Assembly (NCBI GenBank): GCA_023014365.1 | Contig: JAEBUN010000015.1 | Coordinates: 372,001 to 436,000, forward strand | Length of the DNA: 64,000 nucleotides | Reading direction: 5' to 3' | DNA from: Lepiota brunneoincarnata | Taxonomy: Eukaryota > Basidiomycota > Agaricomycetes > Agaricales > Agaricaceae | In this document: piece by piece, positions 45,517 to 57,800 of the stretch | Position numbering within the stretch: the first letter of the stretch is position 1 | How the letters are laid out: the number at the start of each line of letters is the position of its first letter | Notes under the pieces: generated by a model | The model's database searches: none | What the model was told of the DNA's origin: nothing | The model's input: the letters and a program-made list of their open reading frames with translations, nothing else | Made by a program: the position numbers and the translations under genes

Positions 45517-46197
45517 TCTTAAGGGAGTCAAGCCTGGTAAATAACTCAGTATGCCAAGCTTCCCAGCCCCACTGCCTCCCACAACCCCCCAGCTACCAAC
45601 CCAATGGATCAGGTAAAACAACTGACAGTTAAGCAACTGCCTTTGTTTGTTAGCCTAAGCTGACTGACAAATAGAGTTTGATGGTTGATGGCCTCAGAAG
45701 TGGAGACCAAACAATGCTGAATTTATGATCAATTTACAGGTCATAGGTTAGTAGGTCAGATGGGCAGCAAGCTCAGGCAAACACTTCTATCTTGCTCTCT
45801 ACTGGCTCAATTGTCATAATTCTTGGTATATACCTCCTCTTACTTGTTCTATATGTTTTCCAGGTATTTTGAAGCCAAGAAATAGAGGGAGTATGAAGAA
45901 CAGCAAAGTGGATGAATGTTACTTTCTGTCACTCTATTAATGTCAGAGTTTGAAGTTTGCTAGTGACTGGTGTGGCCATCCAAGCTTGTTGCCCATCCAA
46001 CTTACCAACCTACAACAGTAGCTGGGCACCTGTAAATTGAAGGAAATAAAATAAGGCCACTTATTTGCACTATAAACATGATATTTAATATATTTGTGGC
46101 CAAATGTCCAAAAAATGTTTCAACATGTGGGACCTGTATATTAGATCCTCTAAAATAATTGGCTGCACGAAGTGCACAGCCAGGGGTGAAAAAGAAT
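45517..46197. other. AT-rich spacer, no gene seen
   Basis: No domain-bearing frame, LTR or TIR was recognised; the CpG-poor composition continues to about 46,160 and ends abruptly at the tRNA gene. Confidence 0.5.
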
Positions 46198-46304
46198 TGA
46201 CAAGAGTGGGACTCGAACCCACGCCACCATTCGGTGATGAGAAACCCGCGATTGCAGGCAAGCTACGCTTGAGTCACACGCCTTAACCGCTCGGCCATCT
46301 TGCC
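46198..46304 (-). tRNA. tRNA-Leu (anticodon CAA), intron-containing
   Basis: Minus strand: the acceptor GGCAAGA pairs with TCTTGTC plus discriminator A; D-arm GGCCGAGCGGTTAAGGC; anticodon loop CTCAAG with CAA at the wobble-to-third positions. A short intron follows the base after the anticodon, then TCGCG closes the anticodon stem with two G-U pairs. There is a long class II variable arm (CACC-GAAT-GGTG) and a T-arm GTGGGTTCGAGTCCCAC. The long variable arm and GCCGAG D-arm fit leucine. It marks the exact edge between the CpG-poor repeats and the gene island. Confidence 0.85.
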
Positions 46305-46475
46305 ACTACAAGGTTAGGTGGCGTGTATCACCTGTCACATTCAGAGGTTGCCGATTCCTGAGTAGTTGCTCCAAGTATGATATTCGGAGATGTGTCGATG
46401 ATGACAGGTGATGATGGAAAACCGCAAGTGGCCGGATATATAAAGTCCGGCATTCGTCCCTGTTCCCAATGAACC

Positions 46476-48335
46476 ATGCATTTCTCAAAAGCATACGCCC
46501 AACTCCTCCTCACTCTACCTCCAGAACTTCAAGAAAACTGGTATCCAATATCGCCAAGTTCGTATTTACCACCCCCTTTACCGGCGCTTGCTGACCTTGT
46601 TATCAAGCTCAAGAAAATCATCAACCAGATAGTTCGAGAACTCTCCTCACACGGTCTCGACCCACCCCTGTTGCACAAGCTTCTAGAGCGACAGGACGGC
46701 CGACTGCCTGGGTTACCGACTCATGATCGTAACAGTAGTAACACCCATCAGTCGACAGCCATTGAGGCACTCAACGGTCCAACCACTCATCATGGTTCCC
46801 TGAAAGTGATATATGAGTTCAGCGACAGTCCTCCGAAGATCGAGTCTCGGCTGCGGATATTCCTTGAACCTCCAAGTGAATTTGGAAACCTGTTGCCGAA
46901 GGGGAAACAGAAGGAGAGCAGAGAGGAAAACGAGCGCGACGACGACGACGGTGATGACTCAGAGCCAGCAATAACGTGTGATGCAAGTGTAGAACGGTCC
47001 ATCCCCCCGGGAAACAGTTTGCTATGGATATTACAGAAGGGTGCTTCAGCGTGCGTCACGCTTAGAATCATTTCTGTAACGACCAGTTGATCCTGTTGGG
47101 CAGCTCCCATGTTTTCTTGCACTCACGAAGTAACTCTTCCTCCGCACCCCATGAAATCATCATCCCCCTAATCTCCGATAACCGTTTCTTCGAGTTGCTG
47201 TATACGGCAATGGAATCTATGTTTGATCGTCTCCAGGATGTTCATAGCGATTTTCTCGACATATTAACGAGACTCACACACATAATTACCGCCTCCGCTC
47301 GTCCCGCTAGCTCCTCACGGTCTGCATTCGGGAGAAGATTCCATCCACACTCGCCTTTGACAGATGATGCTGGGAGTATTCGCGTCCGTGCTGGCGATCT
47401 TTCCAAGGTGCGTCTATCAAATTGGCAGCGAGCTCATGATCAAATAAATTACCATTACAAGAGCGACTTGTACTCTTGGAGAGAGATATTCCAGCTCTAT
47501 ACCGAGGCAGAAATCTTTGAGAGTGTTCATGAAAACGACAGGGGGCAGCGCAGTGTCGAAGAAAGCGAACGCCGCTTACGACTGTTCGCTGAACAAGTCA
47601 CAAAAAGGGGTCTGGCTGCTAAGGGGAAATTCAAGCTCAAACAAAGTCGTGGCGCGTTGGAAACATTCCTACGCCTGAATATCTTTATTCTTGATGTCAA
47701 GAAGGTGTGTCCCGTAAGTCCCAAGTCTTTGAGCCATCCCTCACGCATCCTTGCAGTTCCAGCTTGCAAATTCCGAAGCCACCCGAAAAATCCTAAAGAA
47801 ACACACGAAAAGGACAGCTCTTCCTCTCCCAATCGACACGCCTTCCAGCGACACGCCTTCCAGCGACACGCCTCAGCTGGCCTTGCTAAGCAAAGCGCGG
47901 TCCTTATCGCTCTCACATACCCTAGTGCAAGCCCTAGGGGAGACACTGCTTCCGATCATACCACATCTCGACGACTACTCGTGCCTGATCTGCACAAGTA
48001 TCGCTTTTAAACCGATAAGACTTAATTGTGGACACCTTTTCTGTGTACGATGTCTTGTGAAGATGCAGAAGAGAGGTTCTGAAGATTGCCCTATGTGCAG
48101 GGCTCCTGTGGTTTTGGCTGCCAATCGATGTGAGTAACAGACCCTTCCGACCGCAGTGTGGCGGATGGGCTGACTCGCTTCTGAAGCAAACGTTGACTGG
48201 GCGCTTATAAACCTCATGCAAGACTGGTTCCCACGGGAGACTAGAGAGAAGCTTAAGTCTAACGAGAAGGAAGCGACTGCCGAGGGTCTGAGGGAATTGG
48301 GCCTGGATCCGAATACAACATGCATCCTGATGTGA
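46476..48335 (+). CDS. SPX domain and RING-finger protein (probable E3 ubiquitin ligase)
   Basis: The start MHFSKAYAQLLLTLPPEL is the SPX signature. The SPX domain continues over several exons: intron 46558-46607; INQIVRELSSHGLDPPLLHKL; an acidic linker; HEIIIPLISDNRFFELLYTAMESM; and helices to about 47,690. A 15-bp direct repeat (47,835-47,875) encodes DTPSS units. The RING finger (C3HC4) lies at about 47,975-48,105: CLIC...CGHLFCVRCLVKM...CPMC. A last exon after an intron near 48,140 ends VDWALINLMQDWF...ILM at 48335. SPX domains sense inositol pyrophosphates/phosphate status; RING proteins recruit E2 enzymes. One extra G at 46540-46541 appears to break the frame before the first intron; see findings. 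The splice between 46,990 and 47,110 could not be fixed. Confidence 0.75.
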
Positions 48336-48534
48336 ATTATCTATCACTCAGACCCACTCGATCTTCACCTTCATGATGACGTCAAGTGAGACTTTTATCT
48401 CAGCCTGCGTCCGCCGCCACTTACTTCAACTCTAACATGCTGTGCCCTCCTCTTTCGACATCCCCCTCCATCACATTATTGACCTGCTTCCTCTTTTTTT
48501 CATAAACACTACTGAGCATCTTGTCCTTTGCCTC

Positions 48535-49647
48535 ATGGCCCCACCCGCACTAGTCACTCCTGACTCCAAATTCGGCGGTAGCTTTATTTCTCACTCGGTA
48601 CCAAAACATGCAGCTACCCTCTCCGGAGAAACAACACCCAAGGAGTTTTATGCTGCCACCGATACATCCGGAGTCGAAAGTTCTGACATTTCTTCCAATG
48701 TACCGGGTACCTTTGCTTCTGGTCCGGTTTCAGACGTCCTCGATGCCCCCCACCAGATCATCCTCTCGCTATGCCCTGATTCTCGGCATACCCCAGCCCC
48801 TAAGGAAAGGGAGCCTATTCAGGAGCTTTATACACAAGTAACCTCACCCGATGCCACTTCGAACGGAGCCGACATAGTCCATCAACCCGACATACCGGAC
48901 GGGCGTGTTACACATTCGGTGGCCCGCGCCCATATCTCTTCCTATCCCACCTCAACTCTTCTAGTCACTTCAAATTCCTGGGTTACTTTAGCTAGCCACA
49001 AATCACTTGGGGCTCAGCTAGACGGAGCTTCAGATGGGAGAGCCAATTCCTCCCGCTCCGGGGCCAGCAATCGCGTCCTGGTCGACGGCGGCTCTTGTAA
49101 TTCACCTCTGATCGTGGGTACATCTGGGCGTGTTCCGATGGCTAGCAGTATTGCTGGCCCATCGTTCAAGCCAAGTGCGAGGGATTTGAAGCTTGCTCCA
49201 CCCTCAAACTCAACATGCCACATCCTAGCTCCGACGCTGGGTTCTGTATCAGTTTTCAGGGACAGAGAGAACATATGTGCCCGGGCATCCCTGACCGATC
49301 GCCTTCATTCTTTGGTTCATACTACTTCTCAACCACCCCACGCGAGGCGTGGTCCCTTCCCCGTGAGCTCCTCTCGGGATACGTTTGTTGTGGGGGAGGA
49401 CTCCGAAGAAGAGGTTGACGGGCCCTCTCTGCTTATCACACCCTTCAGGATGCAGAAACCCTCCCTACCCTTCGGTGTGGCCATATGCCGGTACTCATCC
49501 GGCCCTTACATACCTCCTGTCAGAGGAATAGATGCCCTATCAAGGAGAGGTCTTTTTGACTCAGTTCCCACTGTCTCCAGCACATTTAAAGTCTCCATCA
49601 ACCCCCCCGCTCTTGGACTTTCGGCACGAACGGTCTCCCGGCCATAA
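48535..49647 (+). CDS. Unrecognised Ser/Thr/Pro-rich protein
   Basis: An uninterrupted frame of 370 codons from ATG at 48535. The frame is open further upstream, but without an ATG. Composition is rich in Ser, Thr and Pro with few hydrophobic segments; I see no signal peptide, TM helix or known domain. CpG and codon use match the surrounding genes, which supports it being coding. A further open stretch at 49659-49856 in another frame is acidic (SSLESDLEDERPS) and might be a 3' exon, but I see no confident splice sites. It is tandem to the SPX-RING gene with 200 bp between. Confidence 0.5.
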   Translation: MAPPALVTPDSKFGGSFISHSVPKHAATLSGETTPKEFYAATDTSGVESSDISSNVPGTFASGPVSDVLDAPHQIILSLCPDSRHTPAPKEREPIQELYTQVTSPDATSNGADIVHQPDIPDGRVTHSVARAHISSYPTSTLLVTSNSWVTLASHKSLGAQLDGASDGRANSSRSGASNRVLVDGGSCNSPLIVGTSGRVPMASSIAGPSFKPSARDLKLAPPSNSTCHILAPTLGSVSVFRDRENICARASLTDRLHSLVHTTSQPPHARRGPFPVSSSRDTFVVGEDSEEEVDGPSLLITPFRMQKPSLPFGVAICRYSSGPYIPPVRGIDALSRRGLFDSVPTVSSTFKVSINPPALGLSARTVSRP

Positions 49648-50028
49648 TTTCACGGTCAATGATACCTGAGTGCGGGGGCCAAGTTTCTCGGTTTTCTGAT
49701 ATATTTGTGGCGGCATTATCTGGGTTATCATCAGACTCAAGCCTAGAATCCGACTTAGAGGATGAACGACCTAGCCAGCATGTCTGCGATATCAACACGC
49801 CCTGGGGGGACATTGTTGATGATTTGGAACTCGATATGAACCCTTTCCATACTTGATTCTCGTATTACCTATCCCCGTCCTTCATGGGTAGGACAACACT
49901 TGATACCCACATATTACTCGGTTTCTTTGCAAATCCTGCAGGCTTCTTGTGTGTAAGATTGTCGTCTTGAAGAACATACTCAGGGTGGGTTGCGTTAAAT
50001 TATAATATATATGCTAACTCACGGTATT

Positions 50029-51512
50029 CTACAATGAACTGAGCATATCCTCCATCACCTCCGCTTGATGGTTTTTTTTCAGTGCGTTGAGGATATCCTG
50101 CAGAGCGTCACCCTCCATCACTCCCGTCAGGTTCATGAGGGTCAGTCCAATTCTGTGGTCGGTAACACGATCCTGAACACGGCAATTATGGGAAGTTCAT
50201 CGGGGCTTAAAAGCACTGGATTCACCTGAGCATAGTTATAAGTCCGAATTTTCTCGCTACGGTCGGCAGTGCGGACTAAGTTAAGCCTAGCCGCTCGGCG
50301 CTCCTCGATTTCGCGCGTGACTTTACGGTCCATTAGACGAGACCTTAGGACTTGGAACGCGCGACGTTTATTCTTATAACTCTCATTGAGCAGGCACAAG
50401 TCAATGATTCTGGGGAACAAACCTGATGTTGACTCCGTTCGTCTTGCATCGAGACAGTTATACCAGTGGGAACGTGAGTCAGCCGCACAGCCGATTCAGT
50501 CTTGTTTACGTGCTAGAATTGAGCCAAGTGAGGTGGGAGGGTGGACGACTGTTGGGCAAAACAAACGGACCTGACCACCGGCACCTCGTGCACGCATAAC
50601 CTCGATCCTGACCTCTTCCATAGAGAAGAGCTCGTCGTTTTGGCGATCTGTCTCCTCCATCAGGGGAAGAACGACGACGGCAACAGTGCTTGTATGAACC
50701 CTCCCGCTAGCCTCGGTTGCAGGGACGCGCTGCACACGATGAACACCGCTCTCCCACCTTAATGTGTCATATACTCCTTGACCTGTGATTTCGACGACCG
50801 CATCCTTAATCCCGCCAGTCTCTAGACTGCTCTTGGACACAATCCGTGCCTCCCACCGATTTGTATTTGCGAGGCGCTGGTACATTCTCAACAAATCCGC
50901 CAAGAACAGACTTGATTCTGAGCCCCCAACGCCGGACTTGAGTTCAATGAGTGCACTGAGATGGGCAGTGGTTGAAAGTGGGACGAGGAGCTCGGGGAAA
51001 GTTTGCGTTACTGCGGTCTTGAGCTGGTCGGTGAGGGAGGTATACTCTTCCGACGCGAGGCTTCGCATTGACGGATCGGGATCCAAAAAAAGATCTGACG
51101 TTTCTTGAAGAGCCTACCATCCACATGCACCATTTAATAAATCGGCAGCGGTGGAAGACAAGGCAACGCACCTCGCGCGCTTTGGTCCATTCATCCCAAG
51201 CGTGTTGGAGTGGTTCTGATTCCTTCAACAACCTGAGTTTTGTGATATCCCCTGTAGTCGACATTTCCTCTGTAAGCTATAACAAGCTCAGTGATTTAGA
51301 CGGGATGGATATCCGAGGCGACAACAGACTTGCGAATACATGAGCTTCCTCTCCCCAATCCGCCTCTCAACCACCCGCAGCAACCTCTCATGCTCCTTTT
51401 CGAGGTTACTCAAAGTCCCAGTGGAGGATTGCCTTGCAGTCGTTGCTACCGAGTATCCCTTGTAGTAGATTGGGAGTCGTCTGAGAACGAAGAGCCGTAG
51501 CAGGTGGAGCAT
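50029..51512 (-). CDS. MRF1: Mitochondrial peptide chain release factor 1 (MRF1)
   Basis: Minus strand with several introns; start ATG at 51512, stop at 50029-50031. The N-terminus is basic and Arg/Ser/Thr-rich ([14 protein letters not shown]...), as for mitochondrial import. The release factor core follows: [55 protein letters not shown], and the catalytic GGQ in RGAGGQ, with an intron directly after the Gln and HVNKT in the next exon. A basic C-terminal tail follows ([14 protein letters not shown]..., [15 protein letters not shown]). It recognises UAA/UAG on mitoribosomes and hydrolyses peptidyl-tRNA. It is divergent from POL2, with tRNA-Val between. Confidence 0.88.
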
Positions 51513-51597
51513 TTAGGAAATTATGAAACAGCAGCAAAAAATTGGTGTATTTCAGCCGGCAAAGCCCGAGCGGTTCACGCCATGTCGAGTCAAAAAG

Positions 51598-51696
51598 TGA
51601 GTCGACCCAGGTTCGAACTGAGGACCTTCTGTGAACCACCCGTCACAACAAACGGAGGTGTTAGACAGATGCGATAACCAACTACGCCATCGACCC
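51598..51696 (-). tRNA. tRNA-Val (anticodon AAC), intron-containing
   Basis: Minus strand: the acceptor GGGTCGA pairs with TCGACTC plus A; D-arm GGCGTAGTTGGTTATCGC; anticodon stem TCTGT with ACAGA; loop CTAACA...C. An intron of about 25 nt begins after the A following anticodon AAC. Variable loop AGGTC; T-arm CTCAGTTCGAACCTGGG. The CTAACAC loop is typical of valine tRNAs. It sits in the promoter gap between MRF1 and POL2. Confidence 0.87.
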
Positions 51697-51818
51697 TTAC
51701 AAGCAATCAAGTAGTCCCAGCCCCTCTAACAGACTACTAATGGAGCAGAGACCCGTGACGGCGCGCGCTGAAGTAGGGTCACGCGTATGTATACCCGCAC
51801 TTCCATTCTACCCCAATC

Positions 51819-54800
51819 ATGGGCCGAGGACGCAGCACCTTTGGCCTTTCCTCAAATCGCGGAAAAAGAGGCTCAGGCACACGTTCTGGCTATCGGGGCA
51901 GCAGCTCGTGGCGTGGAGGACGCGGGAGGGGTCGAGGTGGTCGAGGATTTCCCAGCGATTCACCGGTTCCTGTACGCGAGGACGATGGTACACAACTTGC
52001 AGAAAGGTTCGAGAAGATCTCGCTGAGCGACGAAATCGACGACAAGCTAGGTTTCTCAAGGGTGCAGGAAGGGATCAGAAGGGAAGGGTGGCTAATAAAC
52101 ATGCGTCCAGTATGACTTCTCTCTGCAAATACCTTATCCTGGAGCTCTAACCCAACCATAGACGTTGGTGAAAGACCCAGAATGGCCCTCTGGAAAGGCC
52201 GCAGTGAACTTTTACTTCATTCAGGAAGATGGAGGCATGTTCAAATGTACATTTCGATACGAACCGTACTTCTACATTGCGTGCAAGGTTGGTTCGGCAA
52301 TCTATCCTATGCCCCCATTATACGTGAACTGAACCCAATAGCCTAGTACAGAAACTGCTGTGGAAGAGTGGCTGAATAAGAAGTATGAGGGCCTCATATC
52401 TCGCATCGTTCGCCACCAGAAGGAAGATCTCAAACTGCCGAATCACCTCATGGGCCACCGGCGACTTTATCTTCAATTATGTTTCAGAAACGTTAGTGAC
52501 CTCCTCACAATCAGACGCGATATAGTTCCTCTTGCACAAGAAAACGGGGCAAAAAGAGACGCAGTCGATGCATATGCAGAGGTTGTCAATGCGGCGGCCG
52601 GGGGAGCCAGTATGGATATCGATTTCGACGACCAATCAGGTGAACACTCCTTAAAAACTTCCGGTCGTGAAAGGGATCCTCGCGAATGCATCGTGGATGT
52701 TCGTGAATACGATGTTCCATACTACTTGCGTGTCGCCATGGATAACGAAATACGCGCCGGATTGTGGTACGCCATTACATTCAAGGAGGGTCAACCCAGC
52801 TTCAGCCAAATCGTCGAGAAGGTCAAGCGTGCCGACCCTGTAGTTATGGCCTTCGATATCGAAACCACTAAGGCTCCTCTGAAATTCCCCGATCAAGCCA
52901 TCGACCAAGTAATGATGATTTCCTATATGGTTGACGGGCAAGGGTACCTCATCACCAATCGAGAGATAGTCAGCGAAGATATTGATGACTTCGAGTATAC
53001 CCCCAAGGAAGGTTATGAGGGACCTTTTATCGTATTCAATGAAGCGAATGAGGTAATCAAATCATTTTCCAGTTCGTCCGCGTTTGCTGACCCGATATTT
53101 CAGGCCGCCACGATTCAGCGATTTTTTTCGCATATCCAAGAGGCGCAGCCGACAGTGATGGCAACATTCAACGGGGACTTTTTCGATTTTCCCTTTCTGG
53201 ATGCGCGAGCGAAGCTCAATGGCATCGATATGTACGTAGAAACAGGGATTCGCGAAGGATTCGGAAGATGAATATAAGAGCAATAATTGCGCCCACATGG
53301 ATTGCTTCCGGTGGGTCAAACGCGACTCCTATCTTCCGCAAGGAAGCCAAGGCCTCAAGGCGGTCACCACTGCCAAGCTTGGGTATAACCCGATCGAGCT
53401 AGATCCTGAGCTCATGACCCCGTACGTCATCAGACCCTTCGAGGGAATCTTACAGCTACTTACGGGCAGTGTTGCAGATATGCCGTGGAACAACCCCAAG
53501 TCCTTGCTCAGTACTCAGTCTCCGATGCTGTGGCAACATACTACCTCTACATGAAATACGTGCACCCGTTCATTTTCTCTCTGTGCAACATCATACCCCT
53601 GAACCCAGATGAGGTCCTGAGGAAGGGTAGTGGTACTCTTTGCGAAACCTTGCTCATGGTATGTTACCCGACATCTTTCGTGTTCAACGTACCAATTTCC
53701 CGTAACAGGTCGAAGCCTATCGAGGTCACATTATTATGCCCAATAGACACGAGGAAGCACATGGTCATATGTTCGATGGCCACCTTCTTGCCTCCGAGAC
53801 CTATGTTGGTGGACACGTCGAGGCCCTGGAAGCCGGCGTGTTCCGCAGTGACATCCCGAGTGACTTTAGGATTGTGCCTTCTGCGGTTCAACAGCTCATC
53901 GATGATCTGGATGCCGCCCTCCAATTTTGTATTGTTGAAGAGTCAAAGGTATCACTTGACGATGTGATGAACTATGTTGTTGTCAAGGCGGAGATTCAGA
54001 GGGCCCTCGAAACCATGCGCGACAATCCGAGGCGGGTCGACAAACCGCTTATCTACCACTTGGACGTCGCCGCCATGTATCCCAATATTATGCTATCAAA
54101 TCGCCTCCAACCGGACTCCATGGTTGATGAATCGGTCTGCGCTGTTTGTGACTATAATCGTCCGGGGAAGGCTTGTGATAGACGCTTAGATTGGGCGTGG
54201 AGGGGTGAATTCTTCCCCGCCCATCGTGACGAATTCAACATGATCAAACACGCGCTCAACCAGGAGGAGTTCCCTCCAAAGAAGGCAGGCGGAGTACCAC
54301 GGAAATTCGTCGACTTATCGCCATCCGAACAGACAGCTCTCCTCCACAAGCGACTGGGCGATTATTCTCGCAAAGTATACAACAAAACCAGGGAGACGAA
54401 GGTGGAAACACGTGAAGCTATTGTGTGCCAGAAGGAGAATCCGTTCTATGTCGACACTGTTCGTCGTTTCAGAGACCGGCGTTACGAATACAAGGGCCTA
54501 CACAAGACTTGGAAGCAGAACCTCGACATAGTCATCAGCGAAGGACGCTCGATCGCTGAAATTGACGAAGCCAAGAAGATGATCGTGTTGTACGACTCTT
54601 TGCAGCTAGCGCATAAATGTATCTTGAACTCCTTTTATGGCTATGTTATGCGGAAGGGTGCCCGATGGCACTCGATGGAGATGGCGGGTATTACTTGCTT
54701 GACGGGTGCAACCATCATCCAGATGGCGCGTGCCCTTGTTGAACAGATTGGGAGACCTTTGGAATTGGACACGGATGGCATCTGGTGTATGTTGCCTGGC

Positions 54801-57800
54801 ATCTTCCCCGAGAACTTCAAGTTTGAACTCAAGAATGGCAAGGCAATCCGTTTCTCGTATCCTTGTACCATGCTAAACCACCTTGTCCACGCTAAATTCA
54901 CAAATCACCAGTACCATGACCTTGATTCCGAGACGGGCGAATACATCGTCCACAGCGAGAATTCTATTTTTTTCGAGCTTGACGGACCGTACAAGGCGAT
55001 GATCTTACCTTCTTCCAAAGAGGAGGACAAGCTGCTTAAAAAGCGCTATGCAGTCTTCAATGACGATGGTTCACTCGCCGAGCTAAAGGGCTTTGAGGTC
55101 AAGCGACGTGGAGAATTACAACTGATCAAGATTTTCCAATCCCAAATCTTCGAGAAGTTCCTTCTGGGTACGACCACCCAAGAATGCTATGCAGCCGTGG
55201 CTCAGGTCGCGGATCAATGGCTCGACATCCTTTACAGCCACGCAGAGAGTCTCAGCGACGAAGAGCTGATTGATCTCATTGCTGAAAACCGCAGCATGTC
55301 AAAAACACTAGCTGAATATGCGGGTCAGAAATCTACATCGATCAGCACTGCGCGACGCCTAGCCGAATTTCTGGGGGGTCAGATGGTAAAGGACAAAGGA
55401 TTGGCTTGCAAGTTTATCATCTCTGCGAAGCCCATAGGCTCCCCCGTCACCGAACGTGCCATTCCAGTCGCAATTTTCGCGGCTGAGGAGAGCGTCAAAC
55501 GTGTGTACCTACGTAAATGGCTGAAGGATAATGGCCTCGTCAATTTCGACTTGCGCTCCATCCTTGATTGGGAGTATTACATCGAGCGGTTGGGTTCTGT
55601 CATTCAGAAGCTCATCACAATACCAGCAGCCATGCAGAAAGTCACCAACCCAGTTCCGCGAATCGCATATCCCGACTGGTTACACCGACGAATCGCTAAA
55701 ACGACGGAGAAGTTTAAGCAGAACAAGGTCACGGACTTCTTCAGAAAACGGACAGCTAATGACGAGCCACCGACTACTCAGGCCGCTGACCTCGAAGATA
55801 TTGGCCTGCAAGCCCCGACAGTAGATAAACCTCGTTTCGCCGTTGTGAGACGGAAAGTTACTCGCCAGACAACTCCGGAAGAGGACCCAGAGAGCACCCC
55901 CATACCTAATCCCTACATCAGCTACTCTACCTGGATCAAGGCTATGCGCCCGCGCTGGAAACGAAGGAGAGAATTGCGTGCAGGAGACGAGACTTCTGCA
56001 GCCGTTCCCGCTATGTTTAAGGGGATGAAGGTCAGGACAAGAAACAGTTGGGACATTGTTCAGATCCGCACAAGCAAAACTCCTGGTCGGTTCATACTTT
56101 GGCTATCCGTTGATTCCGATCTGCTGGCTATACCCATACGCATTCCCCGTCAATTCTATGTTCACACGAAAACACCAAGCCAGGACCTCTTCCGACCAGA
56201 CCGCTATACCTACGAAAAAGTGGTCCGGAGCTTGCCACACGAACTCCCTTGCCACAACCTCTACAAAGTGGACGTCCGTGAGGATATCTATCAAGAAATG
56301 CGGGAACACTTCATCGACCTTACAAATGATCCCAACGTTGATGGCGTGTATGAGCAACAGGTGTGTAGCTTGCAGGCACGAGAGCGAGACTCTAACCATG
56401 TTTTAGGTGCCTCTCGCGCTCCGTGCAATATTGAAACTGGGCACGACATGCTCTGCCGAGGATCCAAGTCTTACACTGACACGTGCCCAGACAATGGGAT
56501 TCGACTTGGACCAACTGGATCGATGTACCTCTTCACCTTCTCGCCGACCCTATCTGAGCGGCGGATCCAGCAATAAATACGTCTTCCTATTCCATGCTTG
56601 CTCAGCAAATGCCCCCCTCCATGTTTGTGCGCTCTTTTTGCCTAATGGAACAGTAAAACTACATATTGTTGACCCCGCAACGAGGCGACAACCAATCGCA
56701 CGAATACAAGAAGTGTACGCCACTCAATTGCACCAGCTACGGAAGGAATACGAGGAACCAAAGTCAATGGACTATCCAGGGACGCTGGAAGTTTCGAGCA
56801 CCTATCACAGCAATGACACTACTGCCTTGAAAGCTATTTCACGAGAATTGGGTCTACTAGAGGACAAATCATACACAGCTATTATCTCTTCAAGCAAAGA
56901 TAACTCCTACTATGAGTACCACATCCCCAAACTTGCGAAATTCCCAGTTCTTTCGATGCCCAAGGCGAGATCATCCCACACCCTCGATGTCTTCCCATGG
57001 CAGACCCATGTTGCACAAAAGCTGGTAACTCGCTATCTTTCGCTCGGGAACTGGCTCGACCGCCTTGTGGCTCTCGCGGATTATTATGACGTCCCGGTTG
57101 GCCACATCGAGGGGGACCAACAACTTTACCTCGCCGATGTCAGCTTTGCTCGAAAATTGGTTCAGCAAGATATCGTTTTGTGGTGGTCGCCTGGCGAACG
57201 GCCAGATCTAGGAGGGATCGAGAACGACACACGTCCATGTGAAGAGTTCCCCGAGACCGAATTCAAGACACCCGGAACCTACTCCAATGTTTGCCTCGAA
57301 GTCACGGTGAGGAACCTTGCCGTGAATAGCGTCTTGCAGTCTCAGCTAGTCAACGAGTTAGAAGGAAGTGGCGGCGCGACCGCATTCGACTCCGTATCCC
57401 ATACTTTGGATGAATATTCCAAAGGAGGGAATCAACGCGATTTAACTCTTGGGCAGTCCCAAGTCTCTGCACAGACATTTAGTACTCTCAGGTCCATGGT
57501 CAAAGTTTGGCTTCTCGACAAATTTCGTGGTGACTCTGGAAGTCCGGCGACGCTCGCTGTAGACCATTTTTGGAGGTGGATTAGCTCCAGTGCATCCAAT
57601 ATGTATGACCCTAGCATCCACCGATTCGTCCATGGCCTAATGCACAAGACGTTTATCCAAATGATTGCAGAGTTCAGGCGCTTGGGCTCGACAATCATTT
57701 ACGCCGATTTCGGCAGCATTTTGCTTGCCACGTCGAAGCCTCCTGGCACTGCACATGCTTATGCCACCTATATCACCACCGCTGTCTCCTCCAACGAGCT

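Noticed and set aside
53422..53477. A second frameshift in POL2
   Set aside because: An intron with GT-AG ends (53422-53477) restores the frame between ELMTP and YAVEQPQ, so no error is needed here.
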